NCBI RefSeq assembly: GCF_004000435.1
Contig: NZ_RBVZ01000013.1
Span: 1-44,969 of the forward strand
DNA from: Alexandriicola marinus
Lineage (GTDB): Bacteria > Pseudomonadota > Alphaproteobacteria > Rhodobacterales > Rhodobacteraceae
Reading direction: 5' to 3'
Length of the DNA stretch: 44,969 nt
A program made the position numbers and the translations under genes. The notes under the pieces are model-generated. The model ran no database searches. It was not told where the DNA came from and saw only the letters and a program-made list of their open reading frames with translations. Of the stretch, positions 35,994-44,070 are shown piece after piece (within the stretch, counting starts at the first letter, position 1; every line of letters begins with the position of its first letter).

Positions 35994-36853
35994 GCAAGAT
36001 TCTCGTCTTCGGCACCAGCGGCCAAGTGGCCACTGAGTTGCGGTGTCTCGCGCCTGTGCAGGCCTTGGGCCGGGACACGGTTGATCTCGCCAACCCTTCT
36101 GCCTGTACTGAAGCCATCCGTGTCCATCGGCCCACTGCGGTGATCAACGCCGCCGCCTACACGGCCGTTGACCGGGCCGAGGCAGAGGAGGCTCTGGCCA
36201 CCGCAATCAACGGCGCGGCCCCTGCTGCAATGGCCGACGCCTGTGCCGCGCTGCATATTCCTTTGGTACATATTTCTACGGATTACGTGTTTTACGGTGA
36301 AGGCACGCGCCCCTTTGCCCCAAATGATGCGACCGCGCCGCAAACTGCCTATGGCCGAAGCAAACTCGCGGGCGAGCAGGGTATTCGCGCCACGGGCGCG
36401 TCCCACGCAATCCTGCGCACATCATGGGTGTTTTCCGCCCATGGCACCAACTTCGTCAAGACCATGGTCCGCCTGTCAGAAAGTCATAACGAACTGCGCG
36501 TGGTCGACGACCAGGTCGGCGGGCCCACGCCTGCACGGGCCATTGCAGCCGCCTGCCTGGAACTCGCTCGGCAGCTCCAAGCCGATCCTGGGAAATCGGG
36601 CACCTATCATTTTACCGGCGCACCCGATGTCAGCTGGTGCGATTTTGCCCGCGCGATATTCGCGGCGGCAGGCCGTGCAACTCGCGTTCAGGGCATTCCG
36701 ACGCGCGAATATCCCACGCCTGCTTCACGACCGCTGAATTCAAGGCTGGATTGCAGCACCATGGAGACAACGTTCAACATTCCCCGCTCGGACTGGCGCG
36801 CAGGGCTGGCCGACACATTGACAGAACTGGGGTTTCCACATGACCGAGCGTAA
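35990..36853 (+). CDS. rmlD: dTDP-4-dehydrorhamnose reductase
   Basis: 287 residues, ATG overlapping the rmlB stop. NAD(P)H-binding [13 protein letters not shown] near residue 8, [20 protein letters not shown] near 49, active-site [17 protein letters not shown] and [14 protein letters not shown] (Tyr and Lys present) near 118, and [17 protein letters not shown]. It performs the last step to dTDP-L-rhamnose. Its 3' end overlaps the rmlA start by 14 bases. Confidence 0.93.
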   Translation: MSKILVFGTSGQVATELRCLAPVQALGRDTVDLANPSACTEAIRVHRPTAVINAAAYTAVDRAEAEEALATAINGAAPAAMADACAALHIPLVHISTDYVFYGEGTRPFAPNDATAPQTAYGRSKLAGEQGIRATGASHAILRTSWVFSAHGTNFVKTMVRLSESHNELRVVDDQVGGPTPARAIAAACLELARQLQADPGKSGTYHFTGAPDVSWCDFARAIFAAAGRATRVQGIPTREYPTPASRPLNSRLDCSTMETTFNIPRSDWRAGLADTLTELGFPHDRA

Positions 36854-37721
36854 AGGGATCATACTGGCCGGTGGGTCAGGGACGAGGCTTTACCCAATTA
36901 CGATGGGTGTGTCTAAGCAGCTTCTGCCGATCTATGACAAGCCCATGATCTATTACCCGCTGACGGTGCTGATGCTGGCAGGCATTCGCGACATCATGAT
37001 CATCACCACCCCGCACGACCAAGACCAATTCATCCGCACCTTGGGTGATGGCAGCCAATGGGGCATCGCACTGCATTACAAGGTACAACCAGGCCCTGAT
37101 GGACTGGCTCAGGCCTTTATTCTGGCCGAGGAGTTTCTGGCGGGCGGTCCCGCCGCCATGGTGTTGGGTGACAACATCTTCTTTGGGCATGGCTTGCCGG
37201 AGCTGCTGCAAGAGGCAGAAAAAACCACCACCGGCGCAACGGTCTTTGGCTATCGCGTTGCCGATCCTGAGCGCTACGGAGTGGTGGATTTTGACGTTGA
37301 TGGCACGGTGAAAAGCATCATTGAAAAGCCGCCCGTGCCACCGTCGAATTATGCTGTCACGGGTCTTTACTTCGTGGATGGTACGGCAGCGGAACGTGCT
37401 AGGGACGTGCGTCCTTCACCGCGCGGTGAGCTGGAAATCACAAGCCTGCTGGAAAGCTACCTCCAGGATGGCATGCTCAGCGTGCAGAAAATGGGCCGCG
37501 GATTTGCCTGGCTGGACACGGGCACGCATGCCAGTTTGCTGGACGCCGGGAACTTCGTGCGCACGCTGACAGAACGGCAAGGTCAGCAAGTGGGGGCGCC
37601 CGACGAAGTGGCTTTCGAACTGGGGTGGATCACGAAGGAGCAGCTTCAAGCCCGTGCAAAGCAATTTGAGAAAAACGACTATGGTCGCTATCTTGATAGC
37701 TTGGCTCCGATCCATGGCTAG
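36840..37721 (+). CDS. rmlA: Glucose-1-phosphate thymidylyltransferase
   Basis: 293 residues. Nucleotidyltransferase signature GIILAGGSGTRLYPITMGVS near residue 5, with KQLLPIYDKPMIYYPL, then MVLGDNIFFGHGLPELL near 105, ITSLLESYLQDG near 200 and FAWLDTGTHASLLDAG near 222. It activates glucose-1-phosphate to dTDP-glucose, the first step for rhamnose and the amino-dideoxyhexose. Last intact gene of the operon; the next ATG lies within its 3' end. Confidence 0.94.
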   Translation: MTERKGIILAGGSGTRLYPITMGVSKQLLPIYDKPMIYYPLTVLMLAGIRDIMIITTPHDQDQFIRTLGDGSQWGIALHYKVQPGPDGLAQAFILAEEFLAGGPAAMVLGDNIFFGHGLPELLQEAEKTTTGATVFGYRVADPERYGVVDFDVDGTVKSIIEKPPVPPSNYAVTGLYFVDGTAAERARDVRPSPRGELEITSLLESYLQDGMLSVQKMGRGFAWLDTGTHASLLDAGNFVRTLTERQGQQVGAPDEVAFELGWITKEQLQARAKQFEKNDYGRYLDSLAPIHG

Positions 37722-38280
37722 AGAAAAAAACCTTGTTCTGGTTGTTGACCTCGACGGAACCCTCCTGCGCAGCGACATGCTCTTTGAGAGCTTCTGGTCG
37801 GCCTTCGGTCTTGACTGGCGCAGCCCGTTCCTTTCTGTCGCCGCGCTGACTGGCGGCCGGGCATCGCTCAAGCGCCATCTCGCGGTGGCGTCAGCCGTCG
37901 AGGCTGCCACTCTCCCCTACGATCCCAAGGTGATCGCGTTCGTGCAGGAGTGGCGCGCGTCTGGCGGACGAACAGCGCTAGTGACCGCGAGCGATCGAGA
38001 TTTCGCTGAAGCAATCGCCTCGCACGTCGGCATCTTCGACGAGGTCCATGGCTCTGATGGCAAACTGAACCTGGAGGGCGAGCATAAAGGACAATTTCTG
38101 GAAGAGTGGTTCGGATCGAAGGGCTTCGCCTATAAGTCACAGCTATCATCGGCCAGCCCATTCACGGCACAGGACACCGCTGAAGGATCCAATCAATATA
38201 CTAAAGATAAGGCGCAGCACAGATGCCCCACGGCCTTGCAGTATGAAAGCCGTAGACCATGTAACCGGATCGTAATATGA
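37714..38280 (+). pseudogene. HAD-UbiA prenyltransferase, 3'-truncated
   Basis: From the ATG at 37714 (overlapping the rmlA stop) the frame carries a HAD phosphatase-like domain: LVLVVDLDGTLLRSDMLFES near residue 6 with the DxDGT motif, RTALVTASDRDFAEAIASHV near 88, and VHGSDGKLNLEGEHKGQFL. This is the N-terminal half of fused HAD-UbiA proteins common in O-antigen loci. Family character fades at about 38140 (FAYKSQLSSA), and the remaining frame to 38280 is unrelated. The UbiA membrane half is absent. A complete IS3 begins 70 bases further on. Confidence 0.78.
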
Positions 38281-38389
38281 CTAAATAAGTTAGTACCGCG
38301 CCGTCAAACCTCAGCGGCAACATGAACTTTCGAGGAAAGAGAGCAATGATTGAGCTACTCCCCGGTCCTTGGACAGTTTCCGGCGTAAT

Positions 38390-39244
38390 TTAACCTACTC
38401 TCTGCCCTTGCTGGTCGGTTTCGATCTGGTTGAAGTAGACCACGGCGGGCGGTTGTCCGCCATGGGCGGCGTGGGGCCGCTGGTGATTGTAGAAGGTGAT
38501 CCATTGGCCAACGCCCGCCTTCGCCTGCGAGCCGGTTTCCCAGCCGTGCAGATAGACGCATTCATACTTCAGGGACCGCCACAGCCGCTCGATGAAGATG
38601 TTGTCGATGCAGCGTCCTTTGCCATCCATAGAGATCCTGGTGCCGACCCTTTTCAGCCGGTCCGTCCAGACGAATGATGTGAACTGAGACCCCTGATCGG
38701 TGTTCATGATCTCAGGCGGACCAAACCTGTGGATTGCCTCGTTCAAAGCCTCGACGCAGAAGTCGGCTTCCAGCGTGTTCGATATGCGCCACGCCAGCAC
38801 CTTCCGGGTATACCAGTCCATGATGGCGACCAGATAGAGGAAGCCGCGGCGCATCGGGATGTATGTGATGTCGGCGCACCAGACCTGATTGGGCCGATCG
38901 ACCCGAAGTCCGCCGAGCAGATAGGGATAGGTCTTGTGCCCCTTTGCTGGCCGGCTTGTGTCGGGCTTCTGGTAGATCGGCATCAGGCGCATGAGCCGCA
39001 TCAGTCGACGAATGCGCTTGTAGTTCACGACATAACCCTCGTTCCGCAGGTGCCATGTCATCTGCTGGACGCCGTAAAACGGTGTCTCGAAGAACTGCTT
39101 GTCGATCACCACCATGAGGTCGAGGTTCATCGCCGTCTCGCCCATCAGCTCGTAGTAGAACGACGACCGCGGGATCGACAGCAGACGGCATTGTGCCCCG
39201 ACCGACAGGCGTGGATGGTTCTTATCGATCATCTCGCGCCTCAC
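38390..39244 (-). CDS. IS3-family transposase OrfB
   Basis: 284 residues from a GTG at 39244 that overlaps the orfA stop by four bases. HTH_21-like N-terminus (CRLLSIPRSSFYYELMGE, YVVNYKRIRRLMRLMRL) and an rve integrase core: PNQVWCADITYIPMRRGFLY with the first Asp, IMNTDQGSQFTSFVWTDRLK with the second Asp, and NIFIERLWRSLKYECVY with the Glu. Full length and uninterrupted, thus potentially active. Confidence 0.92.
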   Translation of the reverse strand: MRREMIDKNHPRLSVGAQCRLLSIPRSSFYYELMGETAMNLDLMVVIDKQFFETPFYGVQQMTWHLRNEGYVVNYKRIRRLMRLMRLMPIYQKPDTSRPAKGHKTYPYLLGGLRVDRPNQVWCADITYIPMRRGFLYLVAIMDWYTRKVLAWRISNTLEADFCVEALNEAIHRFGPPEIMNTDQGSQFTSFVWTDRLKRVGTRISMDGKGRCIDNIFIERLWRSLKYECVYLHGWETGSQAKAGVGQWITFYNHQRPHAAHGGQPPAVVYFNQIETDQQGQRVG

Positions 39245-39534
39245 TTGCCGGTCCAGGGCTTGAGCTTTCTGGACAAAAAATCATTGGCCACAGCCAGCTC
39301 CCCGATCTTGGCATGCAACGACCGCACCGTTTCCTCGTCGATCTCGGGCGCTCTCTTGCCGCCCCGTTCAAAGATGTCGGCCGCGCCATCCAAAAGGGCC
39401 TTCTTCCACTGATGGATCATCGTCGGATGCACGCCGTATTCGGCGGCCAGCTCCGACACCGTGCGCTCACCCTTCACGGCTTCCAGCGCCACGCGGGCTT
39501 TGAACCCAGCGTCATGGTTCCTGCGCTTCTTCAT
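39241..39534 (-). CDS. IS3-family OrfA
   Basis: 97 residues starting MKKRRNHDAGFKARVALEAV, with a helix-turn-helix (TVSELAAEYGVHPTMIHQWK) and a C-terminal zipper-like helix ending VANDFLSRKLKPWTGK. This is the DNA-binding partner of OrfB. A TTTTTT-rich stretch in the C-terminal codons (minus-strand GATTTTTTGTCC) could allow slippage to an OrfAB fusion. Confidence 0.9.
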   Translation of the reverse strand: MKKRRNHDAGFKARVALEAVKGERTVSELAAEYGVHPTMIHQWKKALLDGAADIFERGGKRAPEIDEETVRSLHAKIGELAVANDFLSRKLKPWTGK

Positions 39535-39666
39535 GTTCTGATCTCCTCGTTCTTGGAGACCAGCAGACGTCAGATCGTAGCTTACGTCACTGTCCGATTT
39601 TCGGGGAGCAGCTCAGCCTTCCACATCTCGGCAGAATTTCGAGACAAATAGTTGTTCTACCGACGT

Positions 39667-41484
39667 TTATTCGACAGTCACAGACTTCGCCAAATTCCTC
39701 GGCTGATCCACGTCCGTTCCACGAGCGATTGCTGTGTTGTAAGCGAGCATCTGAGCGGCGATTGCATAAATAAGTGGAGCGATGACAACCGGGGCCGTGG
39801 GCATCACAATCACGTTCTGGACGTCACAAGCCAACTTTGCACCCGCTGCATCTGTCAAGAGCGTGACCTGCCCGTGCCGGGCCATGACCTCTTGCATGTT
39901 TGAGACCGTTTTATCAAAGAGGGCACCCGTCGGGGCAAAGATGACTACTGGCAATGTATTGTCGATGAGTGCGATAGGACCGTGCTTCAACTCGCCCGCA
40001 GCATAAGCCTCAGCGTGGATGTAACTGATCTCTTTGAGCTTAAGAGCGGCCTCCAGCGCCATAGGGAACATGACGCCCCGGCCAAGAAAGAGAACATCAT
40101 CGCTTTGGGCTAGTTTTTGCGCGACTTGCGCGTAATCCTGTTCTCGGTCTAGCGCCTGAGAGATGAGACCTGGCACGGTGCTGATCTCCGACATGAGCGT
40201 TTTCAAACCCTCCGCATCGATTTTTTCACGCTCAACCCCAGCTTTAACAGCAAGCAACAATAGGGAAATTAATTGCGCCGTGAACGCTTTCGTTGATGCC
40301 ACACCAATTTCCGGCCCTGCAAGAGTGGGTACCAGAACATCAGCCTCGCGCGCGATCGAGGATGTAGGCACATTTACAACGGCAAGCGTCTGACGCACCT
40401 GCCCAGCGACGTGTCGAAGCGCCGCAAGCGTATCAGCGGTTTCACCCGACTGGCTTACGACGATCAGCAAGTCGTCGTGTTGAAGTACGGGATCGCGATA
40501 CCGAAATTCAGAGGCGATGTCGATCTCAACCGGTATGCGCGCAATCTGCTCAAACCAGTATTTAGCCACTTGGCAGGCGTAGAATGCTGTCCCGCAGGCC
40601 ACCATGACAACCCGGCGTATCTCGTTGAACTGCACACCTTCCGGCAAAGTCAAAGCCCCACTACCCTCATTGATGTACGCGGCCAGAACCTTCTGAATAA
40701 TGCTCGGCTGTTCAGCCATTTCCTTGGCCATGAAGTGTCGATGACCTGACTTGTTCGCGGCTGCGCTCTCAAGTGCAATCTTGACGATTGGCCGGTCAAC
40801 TTCTTTCCCACCCGTATCGAATACCTGAACTGAACTGCGCGTAATTGCCGCCCAATCCCCTTCCTCGAGATAGGTTAGCTTGTCGGTAAGTGGTGCCAGC
40901 GCGATAGCATCGGAGCCGACATACATCTCATCACTCCCATGGCCGATCACCAAAGGTGAGCCACGGCGTGCTGCAATTAACAGATCCTCTTCCCCTTCAA
41001 ACAGGAAAGCCAACGCAAATGCACCCTCCAGTCGCCTCAAAGTGGCATGCGTTGCGTCCAAAGGGGTCATGCCTTCAGCGAGATGACTTCTCGCAAGATG
41101 GACAATGGTTTCAGTATCGGTGTCGGACGTGAAATTGGCACCTGCTGCAGTCAGTTCGTCCCGAAGCTCCTGGAAGTTTTCGATGATCCCGTTATGGACA
41201 ACCGCAACTGGCCCGGAGCGGTGCGGATGGGCATTCTCAACACTTGGAGCACCGTGGGTTGCCCAGCGTGTATGGCCAATGCCTGCAAACCCTCGAAGCG
41301 GTTCGCGTACCAGAATTTCTTGCAAGTTAATCAGTTTTCCTGCCGCCCGACGGCAGTCGAGGGCGCCTTTGTGAACCGTGGCGATGCCCGCACTATCGTA
41401 GCCACGGTACTCCAGCCGTTTCAGCGCACCCAAAATTACCGGAGTCACATCATGTGACCCCAGCACGCCAACGATACCACACAT
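39667..41484 (-). CDS. glmS: Glutamine-fructose-6-phosphate aminotransferase (isomerizing)
   Basis: 605 residues, the usual GlmS length. N-terminal glutaminase: Cys2 nucleophile (MCGIVGVLGSHDVTPVILGA), RLEYRGYDSAGIATVH, GHTRWATHGAPSVENAHPH. Then two SIS isomerase domains: VVMVACGTAFYACQVAKYWF near 290, DDLLIVVSQSGETADTLAAL near 340, FLGRGVMFPMALEAALKLKE near 460, and the C-terminal DVDQPRNLAKSVTVE. It makes glucosamine-6-phosphate for UDP-GlcNAc. It is on the opposite strand to the operon, just downstream of a decayed RfaH-like gene, and is probably an accessory copy dedicated to polysaccharide supply (inference). Confidence 0.95.
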   Translation of the reverse strand: MCGIVGVLGSHDVTPVILGALKRLEYRGYDSAGIATVHKGALDCRRAAGKLINLQEILVREPLRGFAGIGHTRWATHGAPSVENAHPHRSGPVAVVHNGIIENFQELRDELTAAGANFTSDTDTETIVHLARSHLAEGMTPLDATHATLRRLEGAFALAFLFEGEEDLLIAARRGSPLVIGHGSDEMYVGSDAIALAPLTDKLTYLEEGDWAAITRSSVQVFDTGGKEVDRPIVKIALESAAANKSGHRHFMAKEMAEQPSIIQKVLAAYINEGSGALTLPEGVQFNEIRRVVMVACGTAFYACQVAKYWFEQIARIPVEIDIASEFRYRDPVLQHDDLLIVVSQSGETADTLAALRHVAGQVRQTLAVVNVPTSSIAREADVLVPTLAGPEIGVASTKAFTAQLISLLLLAVKAGVEREKIDAEGLKTLMSEISTVPGLISQALDREQDYAQVAQKLAQSDDVLFLGRGVMFPMALEAALKLKEISYIHAEAYAAGELKHGPIALIDNTLPVVIFAPTGALFDKTVSNMQEVMARHGQVTLLTDAAGAKLACDVQNVIVMPTAPVVIAPLIYAIAAQMLAYNTAIARGTDVDQPRNLAKSVTVE

Positions 41485-41576
41485 TATTGCCTGCCCTTCT
41501 ACTTTGCTTGTTCGTTCCTACGATACATATCTGGTCTCGTTGAGAGACTTACTGGAAGCCGTTGCGGCAGACGATC

Positions 41577-42060
41577 TCAACTTGCCCGCAACTGTTCCGC
41601 TCCGACAGAAACTCGGGTCTTGCACAAACAAGTTGAGCGATGACAACCGAGGCCTGTCGCTATCTTCTCCACCTCTGCTACGAAGTTGGCAAATGGTCCT
41701 GTGTTCAGTGCGACCTAGTCGCAAGATTTCAGCATTTTGGGGTGGGGACACTTTGCCCGCAGGGTCGAAGCGCAGCATAATCGAAGATAAAAGGTCAAGC
41801 GGCACAGTTGCGGGACCTCTGCCAAAGCTTACCAGTCGTGCGATGCCGAACGTCGAAATGACCTTGCGCCAAACGCAGGCAAAATCAAACACCACAAAAG
41901 TGTAGCCTAGAATCAGAGGGCGCACCGTGGTGACGCTCCTGCCTTTATACTGAGATAATGTCTCCTCCATTGGCAGGAAGGCTTGGAAACCTTGGCGCTT
42001 GAGGTTTAAGTCTGCAATGTTTGAACAGTTTGGGTTCGATTGTACAATAAAAAGACTCAT
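41577..42060 (-). pseudogene. RfaH/NusG-like antiterminator, decayed
   Basis: From the ATG at 42060 the NGN domain reads MSLFIVQSNPNCSNIADLNL, RQGFQAFLPMEE, RPLILGYTFVVF and IARLVSFGRGPATVPLDLLS, matching the intact paralogue at 12014-12526 position by position. After PPQ the KOW part continues in another frame, with a TAG in place of the Gln before VALNTGPFANFVAEVEKIAT, and most of the following strand (VWVLMEIMGG in the paralogue) is lost. The tail VGAEQLRAS ends at 41577. A frameshift, a stop and a deletion make it nonfunctional. It lies upstream of glmS in the same direction, as if they once formed an operon. Confidence 0.82.
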
Positions 42061-42182
42061 ACCGCGATCAGGAATGGACCCCATTTATCGAATTTCTGCC
42101 TTTTCTTTAAGCTTTTGTGAACGACCCACTACAATCTCTCTTAGGATAATTTCCTTGTCCAAACGGGGCTGCGGCATCATTA

Positions 42183-43033
42183 GGACGTGTTGACAAAAGG
42201 GATTCACAGGGTTCGCTGATCGTGGTTCAAGCTGGTATCTGCGATGGAGACCAGCTTGGCACGAGACCTGATGTCCGACGAGGAATGGGCGTTCTTTGAG
42301 CGGTTCATCGTGGCTGTCCGCGCGCCGAATGGGCGCAAACCTACCGACCACCGCCCTGTTCTTGATGGAATATTCTGGATTTCCCGAACCGGTGCCCATT
42401 GGCGCGATCTGCCGGAAGAGTTCGGCAAGTGGCCAAGCGTCTACCGCCAGTTCCGGCGTTGGACGCTGGCGGTGCTCTGGGAGCAGACCATGGACGCCCT
42501 GAACGAAAGCGGCGCGGTCCCCCACGCACTGCAAATGATCGACAGCACCGTGGTTCGCGCCCATCATCAGGCAGCGGGCGCTAAAGGGGGACTCCGCGAC
42601 AGGGTTTTGGCCGTTCGCGTGGCGGCTTCACTACCAAGATCCACCTCCTCGTCAATGCAGCAGGGCTGCCCATGAGGACGGAGATCACCGCGGGGCAAAC
42701 CTCCGACTATCTCGGCTTCGATCTGGTCATGGCCGACAATCTGCCGGCACCGAGTGTTCAGCTGGCCGACCGAAGCTATGACGCTGACACCATTCGGGAA
42801 ACCATGGCCAAACGGGATGTCCTGCCGGTCATTCCGATGCGCAAGTCCTGCAAAAAGCGCGTTGGCGTGGACCGATCACTCTACCGGCTGCGCAACCTGG
42901 TCGAACGGTGCTTCAACAAGCTGAAGAACGCTCGCCGGGTCGCCATCCGCTACGACAAAACAGCGGAGAGCTTCCTATGCTTTATCGACATCACGTCGAT
43001 ACGCCTCTGGGTGCGCCATTTGTCAACATGACC
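42183..43033 (+). mobile_element. IS5-family (IS427-like) element, about 850 bp
   Basis: Ends GGACGTGTTGACAAAAGG at 42183 and, on the minus strand, GGTCATGTTGACAAATGG from 43033, with TA on both outer sides (42181-42182 and 43034-43035) as a target duplication. It encloses a transposase in two overlapping frames. Size and organisation match the IS427 group, some members of which use frameshifting. It is inserted between the decayed RfaH-like gene and an AT-rich unknown region. Confidence 0.82.
42244..43031 (+). CDS. IS5-family transposase in two frames
   Basis: Frame 1 from the ATG at 42244: LARDLMSDEEWAFFERFIVA, RPVLDGIFWISRTGAHWRDL, QMIDSTVVRAHHQAAGAKGG with the first catalytic Asp, then it drifts off after GLRDR near 42603. 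The other frame resumes with GGFTTKIHLLVNAAG and continues to VQLADRSYDADTIRETMAKR (second Asp), VIPMRKSC, and LYRLRNLVERCFNKLKNARR (Glu) to a stop at 43029-43031. The switch falls at AGGGTTTTGGCC. Programmed slippage at TTTT or a simple 1-base loss are both possible; all three acidic residues are present. Confidence 0.82.
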
Positions 43034-43035
43034 TA

Positions 43036-43209
43036 GTGGCAGGCCATAACTTACCCATTGGATCACGGTCACTGCAGGATTACAGAGGAACATCTTGACG
43101 AAGAGCTGTGCCAAAAATTGAGCTCGAAAGTAAATCGATATCAACTATTGATCATTTGGACTTCTCTTATCATTGCGATAGAATTTTTTAAAAAGGGTCG
43201 AGAGTCGTG
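43036..43209. other. AT-rich spacer downstream of the IS5 element
   Basis: A low-GC stretch with runs of T and A around 43185-43197, just upstream of a small ORF. It may hold that ORF's promoter. No other feature is recognised. Confidence 0.35.
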
Positions 43210-43572
43210 ATGTCTTTATTTTATTCGAGCTTGATCTTGAGGCCTGAACTTTCAGACTTGGTTTATTCAAGGCAAACTCAAATCAATGACGCAATAAAAA
43301 AAACACAAGAAAAACTTCCTTTTTCCAACATTTGTACGAGGTACGGATGCAACAGTATTCGTGCGATTTGGAACGTCGAAGGCGGACTTTTTAATGTGAA
43401 TGCGCGATGGGAGTTTATACTGGGTTCGCTTTTTGAAGACGAGCGCGGATGTAGTCGCGAAGTCCCGAAGAAGTTTGATATATCAAATTCTTTTCAAAGA
43501 AAGCCGACAATACTCGTTATTAGGGGCGTTGCAGATTTTGAAAGGTTTTTCCGGATTTGTAATAGTCCTTGA
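43210..43572 (+). CDS. Unknown AT-rich small protein, possibly truncated
   Basis: 120 residues from the ATG at 43210 after AAAAAGGGTCGAGAG. No family recognised. The sequence has hydrophilic and aromatic patches (ICTRYGCNSIRAIWNVEGGL, NARWEFILGSLFEDERGC), no transmembrane helix and no signal peptide. Just before its stop, another frame opens and continues to 43663 (ILKGFSGFVIVLDCKRENNL), so a frameshift may have shortened a longer protein. GC is far lower than in the surrounding transposases, suggesting foreign cargo left between IS elements. Whether it is expressed is unknown. Confidence 0.4.
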   Translation: MSLFYSSLILRPELSDLVYSRQTQINDAIKKTQEKLPFSNICTRYGCNSIRAIWNVEGGLFNVNARWEFILGSLFEDERGCSREVPKKFDISNSFQRKPTILVIRGVADFERFFRICNSP

Positions 43573-43759
43573 TTGCAAGCGGGAAAATAATTTACTAGAA
43601 TTTCGATTAGTGCGATCTAGGGCAGACTTACGTACAGGTTCATATCTGTTCCGTCCCGAATGATCACTTAGATCCTCGCCGTTCCGCCCTGTTCATGGCA
43701 AACGCTATCCTTCGGGAGAGAGTGCGACCATGCTGATCTCTCTGCACAACTAGGCCACC

Positions 43760-43912
43760 ATGACGACGAAGATACGGGCCGCGATCCAGGCGAGGACGGA
43801 GCCGGCGTGGCTGGTGGCCGAGCACTACGGGATTTCCGAACAGACGGTCTGGAAGTGGCGGAGCCGTGACGACGTCCATAACGAAAACAGAAAGGAAAAC
43901 GCCGTCGCCTAA
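43760..43912 (+). pseudogene. IS481-family transposase, N-terminal remnant
   Basis: The ATG at 43760 opens a 50-residue frame: MTTKIRAAIQARTEPAWLVA, EHYGISEQTVWKWRSRDDVH, then an unrelated tail to TAA. The helix-turn-helix and its spacing match the N-terminus of IS481 transposases. The integrase core is missing. The only other IS481 sequence in the window is a C-terminal remnant at 5128-5280. Confidence 0.72.
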
Positions 43913-44070
43913 CACCACTGCCGCAGGCCAGACCGCGCTTGAGTTATATGAAAACCCCACGCGATCCGGCCTGCTCATCGCATGGGTGGGTCACTTTTAC
44001 TTCGGCCAAATGGGCCAGTTTTGAACCGGCGTTGACATCCTGTCTCACTCCTGTTTTGCTATGATTAGCC

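Larger units (their letters stand above)
38351..39615 (-). mobile_element. Complete IS3-family element
   Basis: Terminal inverted repeats of about 27 bp: TGAGCTACTCCCCGG...ACAGT at 38351-38377 and, on the minus strand, TGAGCTGCTCCCCGA...ACAGT at 39615-39589. They enclose orfA and orfB in the minus orientation; total 1265 bp, both reading frames intact. The flanking bases (ending TGAT on the left, starting GCCT on the right) do not form the 3-4 bp target duplication expected of a simple insertion. That implies a later deletion or recombination at one side. It is the only IS in the window with both ends and both frames clearly intact. Confidence 0.88.

Noticed and set aside
42594-42620. Frame change in the IS427-like transposase as a decisive inactivating mutation
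   Set aside because: Some members of this IS group are naturally expressed by frameshifting and the element has good ends, so inactivation cannot be claimed.
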